A program made the position numbers and the translations under genes. From Trichodelitschia bisporula (Eukaryota; Ascomycota; Dothideomycetes; Phaeotrichales; Phaeotrichaceae), in the NCBI GenBank assembly GCA_010356995.1, contig ML996693.1:62001-126000 (forward strand): DNA of 64,000 nt, in the 5' to 3' direction. Under the pieces are notes generated by a model that made no database searches, was not told where the DNA came from, and worked only from the letters and a program-made list of their open reading frames with translations. Position 1 is the stretch's first letter. Every line of letters starts with the position of its first letter. Positions 55,130 to 64,000 of this stretch are shown here, piece by piece.

Positions 55130-56645
55130 GGGGGGGTGTGGTTCTTGAGGAAGGGGTGGGAGCGGATTGAGCGCTTGTTGGGAGGGGGGGATGGGGAGAG
55201 CAGTGGTTGGTTCGGCGCCTTTCCTCTGCTCCTGTCTGCTGGTGTCCCCATGTATTTTCCAAAAGAGATATTGCTGTTTCTTCTCAAGGTTCGGGTCTTC
55301 CTTACACCTCCGCATATGCGTTGCTCGTCGTTTTTCTCTCACCTTAGCACGTTGATGGTTACGGGATACACACACAAAAGGGGACATTGTAATATGTTGG
55401 TCGATTCTGTATCTTTCACTTTTTCTAGACGGCTGTGGTTCTGGGGTCGACTGAAAGGAGTTGGCTTCCTGGTGAATTGAGGTTGTAGGGTGTGGGATGT
55501 GAGCGAGTGAGGGGGCGTTGATGGGAGCGTAATGTCGTTGTTTTGCGGCGAGCGGATGTGGGTGTAGGTGTGGATAGGGTGTGGTGGTTAGATGCCAATG
55601 GGCGGTACGGGGGGATTACATAGTATGGCTAATGCGATGGGAGATTTTTGGCGTGGCAGACTGACTGTGGACTGCGCGTGGAGTCGCTGAGCAAGGCTGA
55701 GGAAGCATGAAGTCCGGCATCCATCGCTCGGCACGCCGTGCATGTACCCGTACTTCGGCCCGGAACACCTCCCCTCGATGCCGGGCAACTCGACACCGTG
55801 GTCAGCCCCACTGTCAAAGCTTAAACCAACACCCACGGGCCTTGTGCCGTGGATATGGAAGCAGCATTGTTTTGACAGGAAGGTACATCCCAAGGGTCAT
55901 GATGTAATGAACGCGTGGTGGGAGGAAGGAGTAAAGGAGGATACTTGGCATTGTGCATTTAAGTCTTCGAGAGTTTCTTCCTCTCTTTTTTTTTTTATAT
56001 CAATCTTCAGTTCTACAGGTGCCGTTGCCTGTGTTTAGAGCTTTGTTCCCATCAAACCGCCACCACCACTCGGTGCCGTACACTCGTCGACACGCCATCA
56101 GCCCTGCACCGCCCGTCAAACCCTAACCCAGCACCAGTGGTCATCCACCATCCTTCGTCACCATGCAGGCATGGCAACGGATCAATTCCGCTCTCCATAC
56201 ACAAGGAAGAACATCTCGCTCAACTCCACCCGATCACTCATTTAACACCCGAAGGTTCCGTGCTGGAGCCATCGGGCCCGCCCGAACAGGGCACATCTCG
56301 CGAACGAGCCTCGTTCCTCGTTCCAGGAGCGAGACGCAGATATATTGCGCCGCCACACCTTAGTAACCTTCCGAGCCCTACCCATTGGTCCCGCGCGGGG
56401 ACTTGCGATCTCTTACCCAGGTGTTTCCATCTCTCACGCCCAACACTTCCGATCTCTGCGCCACACGCCGGCTGCAAAGATATCGAATCGCACTCGCTAG
56501 ACCCGATGGTGTATCGCAACTAATATGCCCCAAAGATTGAGCCGCACAGGCCCGCGGGGCTCATCTCCGCCTGTATAAAGCCCCGCCATCACCCATAACG
56601 CCCGCCTTATCCACCTCACCGATCCTACGCTCGTCACTCGTTACC
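55130..56645. other. Intergenic region between KIN1 and the cutinase-like gene
   Basis: About 1.5 kb. No gene supported. It contains copy B of the dispersed promoter-like repeat (55838-56060) and the cutinase-like gene's promoter. Confidence 0.6.
55838..56060 (+). repeat. Dispersed promoter-like repeat, copy B
   Basis: Same blocks as the copy at 3633-3800: ATATGGAAG, CATGATGTAAT, an AAAGGAGGATACTTGGCAT core (near 55933-55951), CATTTAAG, a TTCCTCTC tract and, beyond it, TTCCCATCAAAC, which copy A also has near 3830. It lies about 590 bp before the cutinase-like ATG, in the same orientation. Confidence 0.7.
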
Positions 56646-57688
56646 ATGCGCGCCACCTCCACCCTCCTCGCCCTGGCCGCCGCGGCCACGGCCTCGGCCA
56701 CCTCCGTGCTCACCGCCGCCCCGACCGCAGACTGCCCGACCCTGCTCCTGGTGTACGCACGCGCAACAACCGAGCCACCGGGCAGCATGGACAATGCGGA
56801 CTCTGCGAAGTTCGAGGCCGCGGCGGCGCGCGTGTGGAGTAAGGGGTATGGGGCTGCGGGGTTTAGCTTGTATAGCAATGTTACCAAGTTGATTCCGGGG
56901 AGTGCGGGGTATCCGGTGCATTATCCGGTATGTGGAGCGGTCCCTCCTCTTTCCCCTATCAACTCACCCACCTGGGATGAGCGCTAATGCGAATGCAGGC
57001 TTCCTGGACGGGATGCACGTCCGAAGACAAGGGCGTCGCCGACTATCTCGACCAACTGAGCAAAGTCGCAGCCGCGTGTCCGAACACCAAGTTCGCGCTC
57101 GGCGGGCACAGTCAGGGGGGTGTCGTGACAGTGCGCACAATCCCGCAGATTCCGAAGAATATTCTGAGCCGCATTGTTGCGGTTACCATGTTCGGGAGCC
57201 CGAACTGCCCGGCTGAGGTCAAGGATCGGTGCCGGAGCTACTGCAACCAGGGCGATGGGGTGAGTGCCATCTCGTGGATATGGTGGGGTAAAGGCTGACG
57301 AGGGTAGATCTGCACCGGCGAGGGCAACGGTCAGGAGAAGGGCCGGTGTTCGGCCGCGGGCGGCAAGGCTGGCAGTGCGAGTCCCAAGGCGGGCGGCATG
57401 GGCCCCAAGGCGCCGAAGATGGGCAAGGGGGCTGAGGGGGGGGCGCTCGGGCGGATGGTCGACTTCGCGCCGCCGATTGTTGAGGCGATGGATGATGCTG
57501 AGGGCTGGCAGCAGGCACAGTGCTCTGGGCCGGAGGTGCAGGAGAAGGGGCACAAGGCTGTGGGGAGTGAGGGGGCGCATATGCTGTATAACAAGGATGG
57601 ATACTATGTGAAGGCGGCAGCGTGCTTTATTTACAATCGGTTGCAGGCGGCGACTGCGGGTACTGCTGCGCCGGCGATGGTGGAGTAG
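56646..57688 (+). CDS. Secreted cutinase-fold esterase with an inserted low-complexity segment
   Basis: Exons 56646-56927, 56999-57259 and 57308-57688 (307 residues), introns 71 and 48 nt. Residues 1 to about 20 are a signal peptide rich in Ala and Thr. The cutinase/acetylxylan-esterase core shows LLLVYARATTEPPG, the nucleophile elbow GGHSQGG (Ser near residue 130), and the Asp loop YCNQGDGIC. A His candidate (EGAHMLYNKDGYYVKAAACFIYNRL) lies near the end. In ordinary cutinases the Asp and His are close in sequence; here about 90 residues, rich in Gly, Lys and Pro, lie between them. The fold assignment is secure from the Ser motif and cysteine positions. Whether the enzyme is active, and on cutin or on acetyl-xylan, is open. 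A promoter-like repeat lies upstream. Confidence 0.85.
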
Positions 57689-59089
57689 GTTGGGAGGTGA
57701 TGGGGAGGAATGGATGAGGTTGTCATCATTACCCGCTATTGAACGCCTTGTTGGGCGGAAGTTAAGGTTACCCGTTGCTAGTTGATGCGGTGAAGTTGGA
57801 GAAAAATGTGGGATTCCCAGGAACGAGGCATGGTAAGAGTAGGCGGGCCGTGATATGTGTAGCCGTCATGATTGTATTCCCTTGCTGGCTATCGATCGGT
57901 CCGTAGCCAGTCGACGGCTCTTCGTAGACTATCGGCGTGTTTTCCGGGACTTGTAAATGGGAAGTCGTCTCACGAGTGTTTCATCGCGAGATGGACACCC
58001 GCAAGAACACCTACGCGGGTATCGCATACCGGTTGTGTATATTCGAGCATGTGACCGGTTACTGCGGCACAGTTGATGGTCAGAGTATCCAGTTGGTCTT
58101 CCAATGCCGGTCAGACGCGTCTTGATGTTGGAGGAGTGGCTTGTCTGTGGCGAAGTTCCAACCCAGGTGTGGCTGACGCTGTCAAAATTCGTGTTTTGTC
58201 GATCGGCATGACGTCAAGGCGATCTCCGCCAGGGACTGGCCCACTCGTCTTTGTTGACCAATCTTGCCAGTCGCGGTTGAGCGGGTTATTGTGCCTGTTT
58301 TTCTGCACGTCAACCGGTTGTGCGGAGAGGTGTCCGTAACGGTAACTCAGCTAATGGACGTGACGGACTGCAGGTCTGGCGCAATTGGATTCGGCGTCCG
58401 TTGGGTGCGACGCAAGACGCGGAGAAGTGGAAATTGTCTCAGCTTCGCGCTTCGGGGCAAATCATCACCAAAAACTTTTCTCGACATCAAGCCAAAGCCG
58501 AATGTCGCCAAATATGTACGGCAAAGATGGATGCAAAGAATGTTAGCAAGTAACAGGCAGCGGGGAATAGATGAAGCCACCCTCGCGTTTGTCGCGATAC
58601 TACCCGCGTATTATGACGTTAGCGGCGGCTAAGGGGCGCTGCGATAGGCACACGCGCGGTGCACGGTGCCAAAACTAGTTTGGACCAAGTAACAGGCGAC
58701 GAAACACCAACTCAAGACTCCGATGCCCTTCGCTTCCCCAGACAGGACCGCTTGAACCCCACGACCTCACAATCCCCCATCTCCACTTCCCTCCACCTTT
58801 CCCGGTCCCCTTCTCCACTCCTCTCGCTTTGCCACTTCTCCGCAAGTCGTACATCTGCAGGTACCACCGCACGTCCGCCCTTGTGACATTGAGCGGCATC
58901 CTTTGGACGACACCCATATCTCCAATCTCCCACCTCTCCATCACCGGCGCCTGCCACTTCACCACTTCACCACAACACTCACAACCTCCGCCTACCTACA
59001 ATTCTGCAAAACCCCGTCATGCTTCTCCCCTCCACGAGCTCCGCATTCTTCCCTTAATTCGAAGTCGAGATTGAGAGCTTCGCCTCGCT
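57689..59089. other. Intergenic region between the cutinase-like gene and CSC1
   Basis: About 1.4 kb. Nothing beyond the CSC1 promoter and the cutinase-like 3' flank could be supported. Confidence 0.55.
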
Positions 59090-62000
59090 ATGGCGTCCAA
59101 CACGTCCAACTCGTCCTCGTTGCTCGACCAGAGCGCCGCAGCGGTTGCTGCCCGCACATCCTCTGGCCAGACTATTCAGACCTTCTTGGCCTCGCTGGGT
59201 GGCTCGTTTACGCTGTTTGCCGTACAGATCACCGTCTTCTATCTGTTGAGAGACAAATTCACGCGTATCTAGTACGTACTCATCTCTAATCATCTACCAA
59301 AGTCAACCTCTAACCTGCGCAGCCGGCCCAAGACATACCTCGTCCCGGGTAAGGCGCGTGTGGAGCCCCCGCCGCCAGGCTTCTTTAAATGGATAAAGCC
59401 CGTCTTCAAGACGTCCAATGCCGAGCTCATCTCAAAATGCGGACTCGATGCCTACTTCTTCCTACGTTACCTCCGTATGCTCCTTAAGATATTCATTCCT
59501 TCGGCCTTTGTCGTCCTCCCCATCCTCATTCCTATCAACAGCAGGACTCCAAACAACGACACCGTTCGCGGCCTAGACAAGCTTGGATGGCAAAACTATG
59601 ACCCCAAGAATACGCAGCGCTTCTGGGCCCACCTCCTGCTTGCAGTAGGCGTCATTGTCTGGACGTGCTACGTCGTGCATGATGAGCTGCGGGGCTACAT
59701 CCGTGTCCGACAGGCCTACCTCACCTCGCCGCAGCACCGCCTGCGGGCGTCTGCAAACACTGTTCTCGTCACCAGTATCCCACGTAAATGGCTGAGCCAT
59801 GAGGCTCTCGACGGCCTGTACGACGTCTTCCCCGGCGGTATTCGCAACATCTGGATCAACCGGAACTATGACGAGCTGCACGAAAAGGTGGAGCTTCGCG
59901 ATCAGTTGGCCCTCAAGCTCGAGGCTGCAGAAACGGCTCTGATCCGCAAAGTCAAGGAAAAGCACATCGCGCAACTCAAGAAGGCGGAGAAACAAGCTGG
60001 CCTGAAGCGCACTAAGAAGGAAACTGTCCAAATGCAGGCTGATTCTGAAAAGGCTGCTCTTCAAATGGCCCAGCAGCCTGGTCTGAGTTCGGGAAATCCT
60101 CACCAGGTTCAAACCTTGGACGAAGCCCTTGGTCACAATCATCGAACTCATTCTTCTTCTTCCTCCTCGGACGATGAGCCGACCGCGGGCGCTGACAGGC
60201 CGCGTATTCAAATTCCCGTCATCGGACCAGGTCTCGATGCAATTGGTCATGGTTTCGCAAAGCTCGGCCGCAACATCGTTGGTCTGCCGAAGAAGGTTGA
60301 GGGCAGGATGGAGGCTGTCAACGAGGGCGGCGGGGATGAGACCGTCGAGGAATCACTTGACGGGGCAGCAGATCCTCGACCCTCTCTGCACGAATCGGAA
60401 CCCTATGTTTCTGACGGCCGGGCTCGTCAAGGGACGGCTACTTCCCAGACTCCCCTTCACGCTCCTAACAGCAGGAACTCAGAATCGCCAATGCCTCCTG
60501 TTACAGCCCAGGACACCCAGGACACCCAGGACACCCAGTACGCCACCGCGCACGAGCAACCCGCCGTAGAGGTTACCAGCCCGAGCTTCATTGACCCTCC
60601 CACCAGCGCTACCGAGCCGCCGAAAGCTACTGACTGGACGAAAAACGCTTTTCTCGAGCCGACGCCGCACCGTGGTTGGAAGTTTTGGAAGGACGGCCAT
60701 GACGTGGTTCTGCCGAGCCCTGAGCCCAATCAAACGGAGCCCGATTCGTTTCCTCTTGGATCCATGCCCCGTTCAGGTAATGACGAAACGGAGTCCAACC
60801 ACGAACTCTCCAAGACCAAACTATTTTCGCGCAAGAAGAAGGCTGATAAAGTTGTCGCAGAGGTGTACCCCGAGGCCTACGACGAAGCGTATGCGGACGA
60901 CAAGGGCGGCGACCAGGAGCCTCTCTGGAAACGCTACCTCTCTCCCAAGGACCGCGACACCATGAGGCTTCCCCTTTTCGGCTTGAGCTGGATGCCGTTC
61001 ATGCCTTCCTGGCTCGGACTCGGGAAGAAAGTTGACACCATCTACTACTGCCGCCGGGAGCTGGCTCGCCTCAATATGGAGATTGAGCAGGACCAGCAAG
61101 AGCCCCAAAAGTACCCGCTCATGAACTCGGCCTTCATCCAGTTCAACCACCAGGTCGCCGCTCACATGGCCTGTCAGAGCGTCAGCCACCACGTCCCCAA
61201 TCACATGGCGCCTCGCATCGTCGAGATTGCACCTGGGGACATCATCTGGGACAATCTGTCCATCAAGTGGTGGGAGCGATTTTTGCGCAAGGGCGTGGTT
61301 TTCCTCTTCATCACTGGCCTTGTCATAGCATGGGCTGTTCCCGTCTCGCTCAGCTCCATCACGAATAATCTGTCAACGCTGGCTACATTCAACGGGTTCC
61401 ACTGGATCAGCAAGCTTCCGGTATGGCTGATCTCCGCGCTCCAAGGCATCCTCCCCTGGTTGATCGTCACCATCCTGCTGGCCCTGCTGCCGCTGATTCT
61501 CCGTTTTGCGGCCAGGCTGGAGGGAGTGCACACTGGCATGGCTGTCGAGCTGTCCGTACAGACAAGCTACTTTGCCTTTCTGTTCGTGCAGCTGTTCCTC
61601 GTTGTGACGATCGCCACGAGCGTTTTCAAAGTCATCAAGCAGCTTACGTCAAATCCCACGAGCGTCCCGACGATTCTGGCGAAGAATATCCCCCGCTCAG
61701 CGAACTACTTCTTCTCGTACATTCTGCTGCAAGCTCTCTCGGTCAGCGCCGGTTCTCTCGCGCAGGTTAAGGCCCTGGCGATATGGTTCCTGTGGCGGCC
61801 GATAGTGGACAATACCGCGAGGCAGAAGTTCAACCGACAGCTTAAGCTGCCGTCGGTGAAGTGGGGGACGTTTTTCCCCATTTACACGAACTTGGCATGC
61901 ATCGGTGAGCCCACCGATCCTTTTTTGAGTGTCACTAACGTTGTAGGGTTGATCTACTCGATCATTGCGCCGCTCATCATGATCTTCAATGTCGTCACGT

Positions 62001-63043
62001 TCAGCCTGTTTTGGGTCGCCTACCGCTACCAGACTCTCTACATCAACCAGTTCCGTTTCGACACCGGCGGCCTCCTGTTCCCGACAGCGGTCAACCAGCT
62101 CTTCACTGGCATCTACGTCATGGAGCTCGGCCTCATCGGGCTCTTCCTTCTCGTACGCGACACCAACGGTAACCCCTCATGCTACCCGCAAGCTATCGTC
62201 ATCGTCGTTCTCACCATCGCAACAATGGTCTACCAAATCACCCTCAACGTCACCTTCTCCCCCCTCTACCGCTACATGCCCATAACCCTAGAAGACGACG
62301 CCGTGCGCCGCGACGAGGAATTCGCCCGTGCCCACGGCAACTGGAACAAGCCCCTCGGCGGCGACGGCGTCGAAGATCCAAATGACTCCGACGGCGACAT
62401 CGAGGACGCCCTCGAGCGCCGCGAGCGCAACGAGGAGAGCCAAGAGCGTGTCGCTGAGGAGTCGGAGAAACAGGACATTGCACGCAGGCGCCGCGATCGC
62501 GCGCGCACGGCTTTCACTACGCGTACGAATGCCGTTGCGTCCAAGGTCCTGCCGCAGGGCGCCTGGCCCCGTGTCACGAAGACGTGGGCCGATCGCAGCC
62601 GCAACAAGCACGCGTCTGTCATCGACGGCGCGACGGCGGATGGGCCCGGCCCCTCCGTGCCGCGCGTGCAACATCGCGTCCGCCACGCGGTTACGGAGCG
62701 AGACATCGATCTCGAGGCGGGTGCGGGGGCCAAGGAGACAGGGCGTGCGATCGGTGATGCCCTGTTCGGCACGTTCAGCGACGAGATCTCGGACCTCACG
62801 CCCGAGGAACGTGATCGCCTTATCCAGCGCGCGTTTTTGCACGAAGCGCTCCGGGCACGCCGGCCTGTGGTATGGATTCCGCGGGATGAGCTTGGGGTGA
62901 GCGATGATGAGATTGTTAGGACGCAGAAGTTTAGTGGGAAGATTTGGATTAGTAATGAGTTTACGGGGTTGGATGGGAAGGGGAGGGTTGTGTTCCGACG
63001 GGCGCCGCCGGATTTTTCGGAGGTGGATTTGGTGGATTTGTAG
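59090..63043 (+). CDS. CSC1/OSCA-type calcium-permeable channel family protein (RSN1-like)
   Basis: Exons 59090-59271, 59323-61904 and 61947-63043 give 1286 residues. Intron 2 (42 nt; gtgagc, ctaac, tag) has no in-frame stop, so it can easily be read through. The protein has an early membrane helix (SFTLFAVQITVFYLLRD), the RSN1 N-terminal domain (LDAYFFLRYLRMLLKIF), a long cytosolic RNA-recognition-like loop with coiled-coil and low-complexity inserts (including QDT repeats near 60507-60538), and then the 7-helix RSN1_7TM channel core, beginning near PGDIIWDNLSIKWWERFLRKG. It ends with a charged tail containing a FSGKIWISNEF block typical of fungal members. OSCA/CSC1 proteins open on osmotic or membrane stress. 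The exact ion and the role here are inferred. Confidence 0.93.
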
Positions 63044-63329
63044 GGTTGCTGGTGTGTTGGTCGTTGGGGGGTGGTTGCATTTGATACCCAGGAGTGCGTT
63101 TGATTGAGGCCTACGACGAGTAAGCCCTTTGGTGGAGTGGAGGCGTAGATGGTATTGTTATTCGGTCATTATTGCTACGGTGCTGTTCCACCTTGCGTGA
63201 TTGTTGGGGAAGGCTGAGTGATGTTCAGCCTTGTGTGATCTGAGATACTACGTACGGGGTGTACAACGTACATGGCGTCATGCAGAAAACCTCGGGTCCT
63301 CGACTCCGGCCCGACGAAGGGGAGCAGGA
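63044..63329. other. Flank between CSC1 and the beta-trefoil-like remnant
   Basis: About 290 bp. Nothing supported. Confidence 0.4.
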
Positions 63330-63830
63330 GGGAAATAAGAATTGCCCCATTTTAACCTCGTCCACTTTCCAATGCTGCCTACCCCCATCCCCCTTCCCCA
63401 TAAACGGCACATTCCCCTCCTCAGCAACATCCAAATGCGCCTCCTCCCCATGGTACCAATCACTCAAGCGCACGCTCCCATCGGCCCAGGCATCCAGCCG
63501 CCAAAACTGGTCCTTATAACTGCCCGTTCCCCATAAAACGCAGCTTCTTCTTTTCCGCGCCCTCTCGGAGGAAGCCTAAGGAGTAGTCTTCGCCTAGGGC
63601 GGCGTGGGAGTGGATGCGGAAATAGGGCTCTGCGCCGGTGGCGGTGAAGTAGAGGCGGTTGTGCGGGGAGGGGGGGAGGGAGGGGGAGAGGAAACAGGGC
63701 GAGGCGGTGGTGGGGGAGATGCTGTGGTGTTTGCTTGGGGTGGGGTTTGTGGTGGGCGGTAGGAGGAGGAATTGGAGGTGGTTGAGGGGAGGAGGTGGGG
63801 AAGGGGGCGGGGGATGCTGGTACAAGAGGA
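63330..63830 (-). pseudogene. Beta-trefoil/lectin-like sequence, incomplete
   Basis: The minus strand reads as beta-trefoil-type (carbohydrate-binding) segments: an HNRLYFTATG start, PYFRIHSHAALGEDYSLGF, then, in another frame, DQFWRLDAWADGSVRLSDW and HLDVAEEGNVPFMGKGDGGRQHWKV. Such QxW-type repeats are typical of fungal lectin-like domains. No start codon in a fitting frame and no signal peptide were found; the first part is Pro/Ser-rich. The sequence is interrupted, so it is probably a relic or a gene with an unrecognised structure. A dispersed repeat copy adjoins its 5' side. Function uncertain. Confidence 0.45.
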
Positions 63831-63835
63831 AGAGA

Positions 63836-63985
63836 GGAAGAGAGGAAGAGAGTCAAAGACTATCGAGACTTGAATAAGTGATGCCAAGTATCCCCCTTCG
63901 CTCCTTCCCTCTATCATACGTTAATTACATCATGTCACTCAGTATACGCCTTCCTGATACCAATGCTTCTTCCACGTCCACATCA
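63836..63985 (-). repeat. Dispersed promoter-like repeat, copy C (reverse orientation)
   Basis: Reverse-complement match to copies A (3633-3800) and B (55838-56060): GTGGAAGAAGCA, ACATGATGTAATT, the GGGGATACTTGGCAT core, CTTATTCAAG and a CTCTTCC pyrimidine tract. It points toward the lectin-like remnant. Confidence 0.7.
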
Positions 63986-64000
63986 ATGTAACCCCTGGGC

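Noticed and set aside
1-64000. CRISPR arrays, operons, riboswitches or prokaryotic origins
   Set aside because: The spliceosomal introns and eukaryotic genes show a fungal nuclear chromosome, and no repeat-spacer array was seen.

Overview
The window is nuclear DNA of a filamentous ascomycete (Pezizomycotina; Dothideomycetes is my best guess, from gene content alone). The evidence is: genes split by very short introns (about 40-70 nt) with GT...AG ends and CTAAC-type branch sites; single-copy eukaryotic housekeeping genes on both strands; dispersed tRNA genes, two of them with introns; and fungal families such as a PTH11-type rhodopsin-domain protein, a Kin1 kinase, a fungal-type mitochondrial HSP78 and a small secreted six-cysteine protein. 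I checked splice sites by hand for reading frame, donor, branch site and acceptor.

Layout. 1-11.3 kb: a flavin monooxygenase fused to a DUF6314 domain, tRNA-Asn, a secreted CE1-type esterase, a one-helix membrane protein and a cytosolic-type dihydroorotate dehydrogenase. 11.6-25.2 kb: a dense housekeeping block with RRP44/DIS3, V-ATPase subunit H, a long-chain-base kinase, beta-COP, MAGO, ATP10 and the Golgi SNARE GOS1. 25.2-30 kb: a gene-poor stretch with tRNA-Arg, a decayed LTR-retroelement fossil and old direct repeats. 30-36.9 kb: HSP78 with a perfect heat-shock element, a seven-helix membrane protein, tRNA-Gly and ERCC1/RAD10. 37-39.5 kb: a tandemly duplicated gene of unknown function and a small cysteine-rich secreted protein. 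40-50.5 kb: Mediator subunit MED19, a 30-bp minisatellite, a CorA-like membrane protein, an acyl-CoA-dehydrogenase-fold flavoprotein and a G-patch (GPATCH1/TGH-like) protein. 50.5-64 kb: a KIN1-type kinase behind a 35-nt poly-C tract, a cutinase-fold esterase, a CSC1/OSCA-type channel and a beta-trefoil-like remnant at the edge.

The genes do not form a pathway cluster. They cover nucleic-acid metabolism (RRP44, MAGO, MED19, the G-patch protein, ERCC1), trafficking and acidification (beta-COP, GOS1, V-ATPase H), mitochondrial quality and assembly (HSP78, ATP10), lipid signalling (LCB kinase), polarity and ion transport (KIN1, CSC1, CorA-like) and a secreted set (CE1 esterase, cutinase-like, six-cysteine protein).

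The most unusual observations are: a promoter-like repeat of about 150-220 bp in three copies, each oriented toward a secreted-type or lectin-like gene; a tandem duplication of an unknown gene; four short introns whose length is a multiple of three and that carry no stop; and a cutinase-like protein with a long insert between its catalytic Asp and His.
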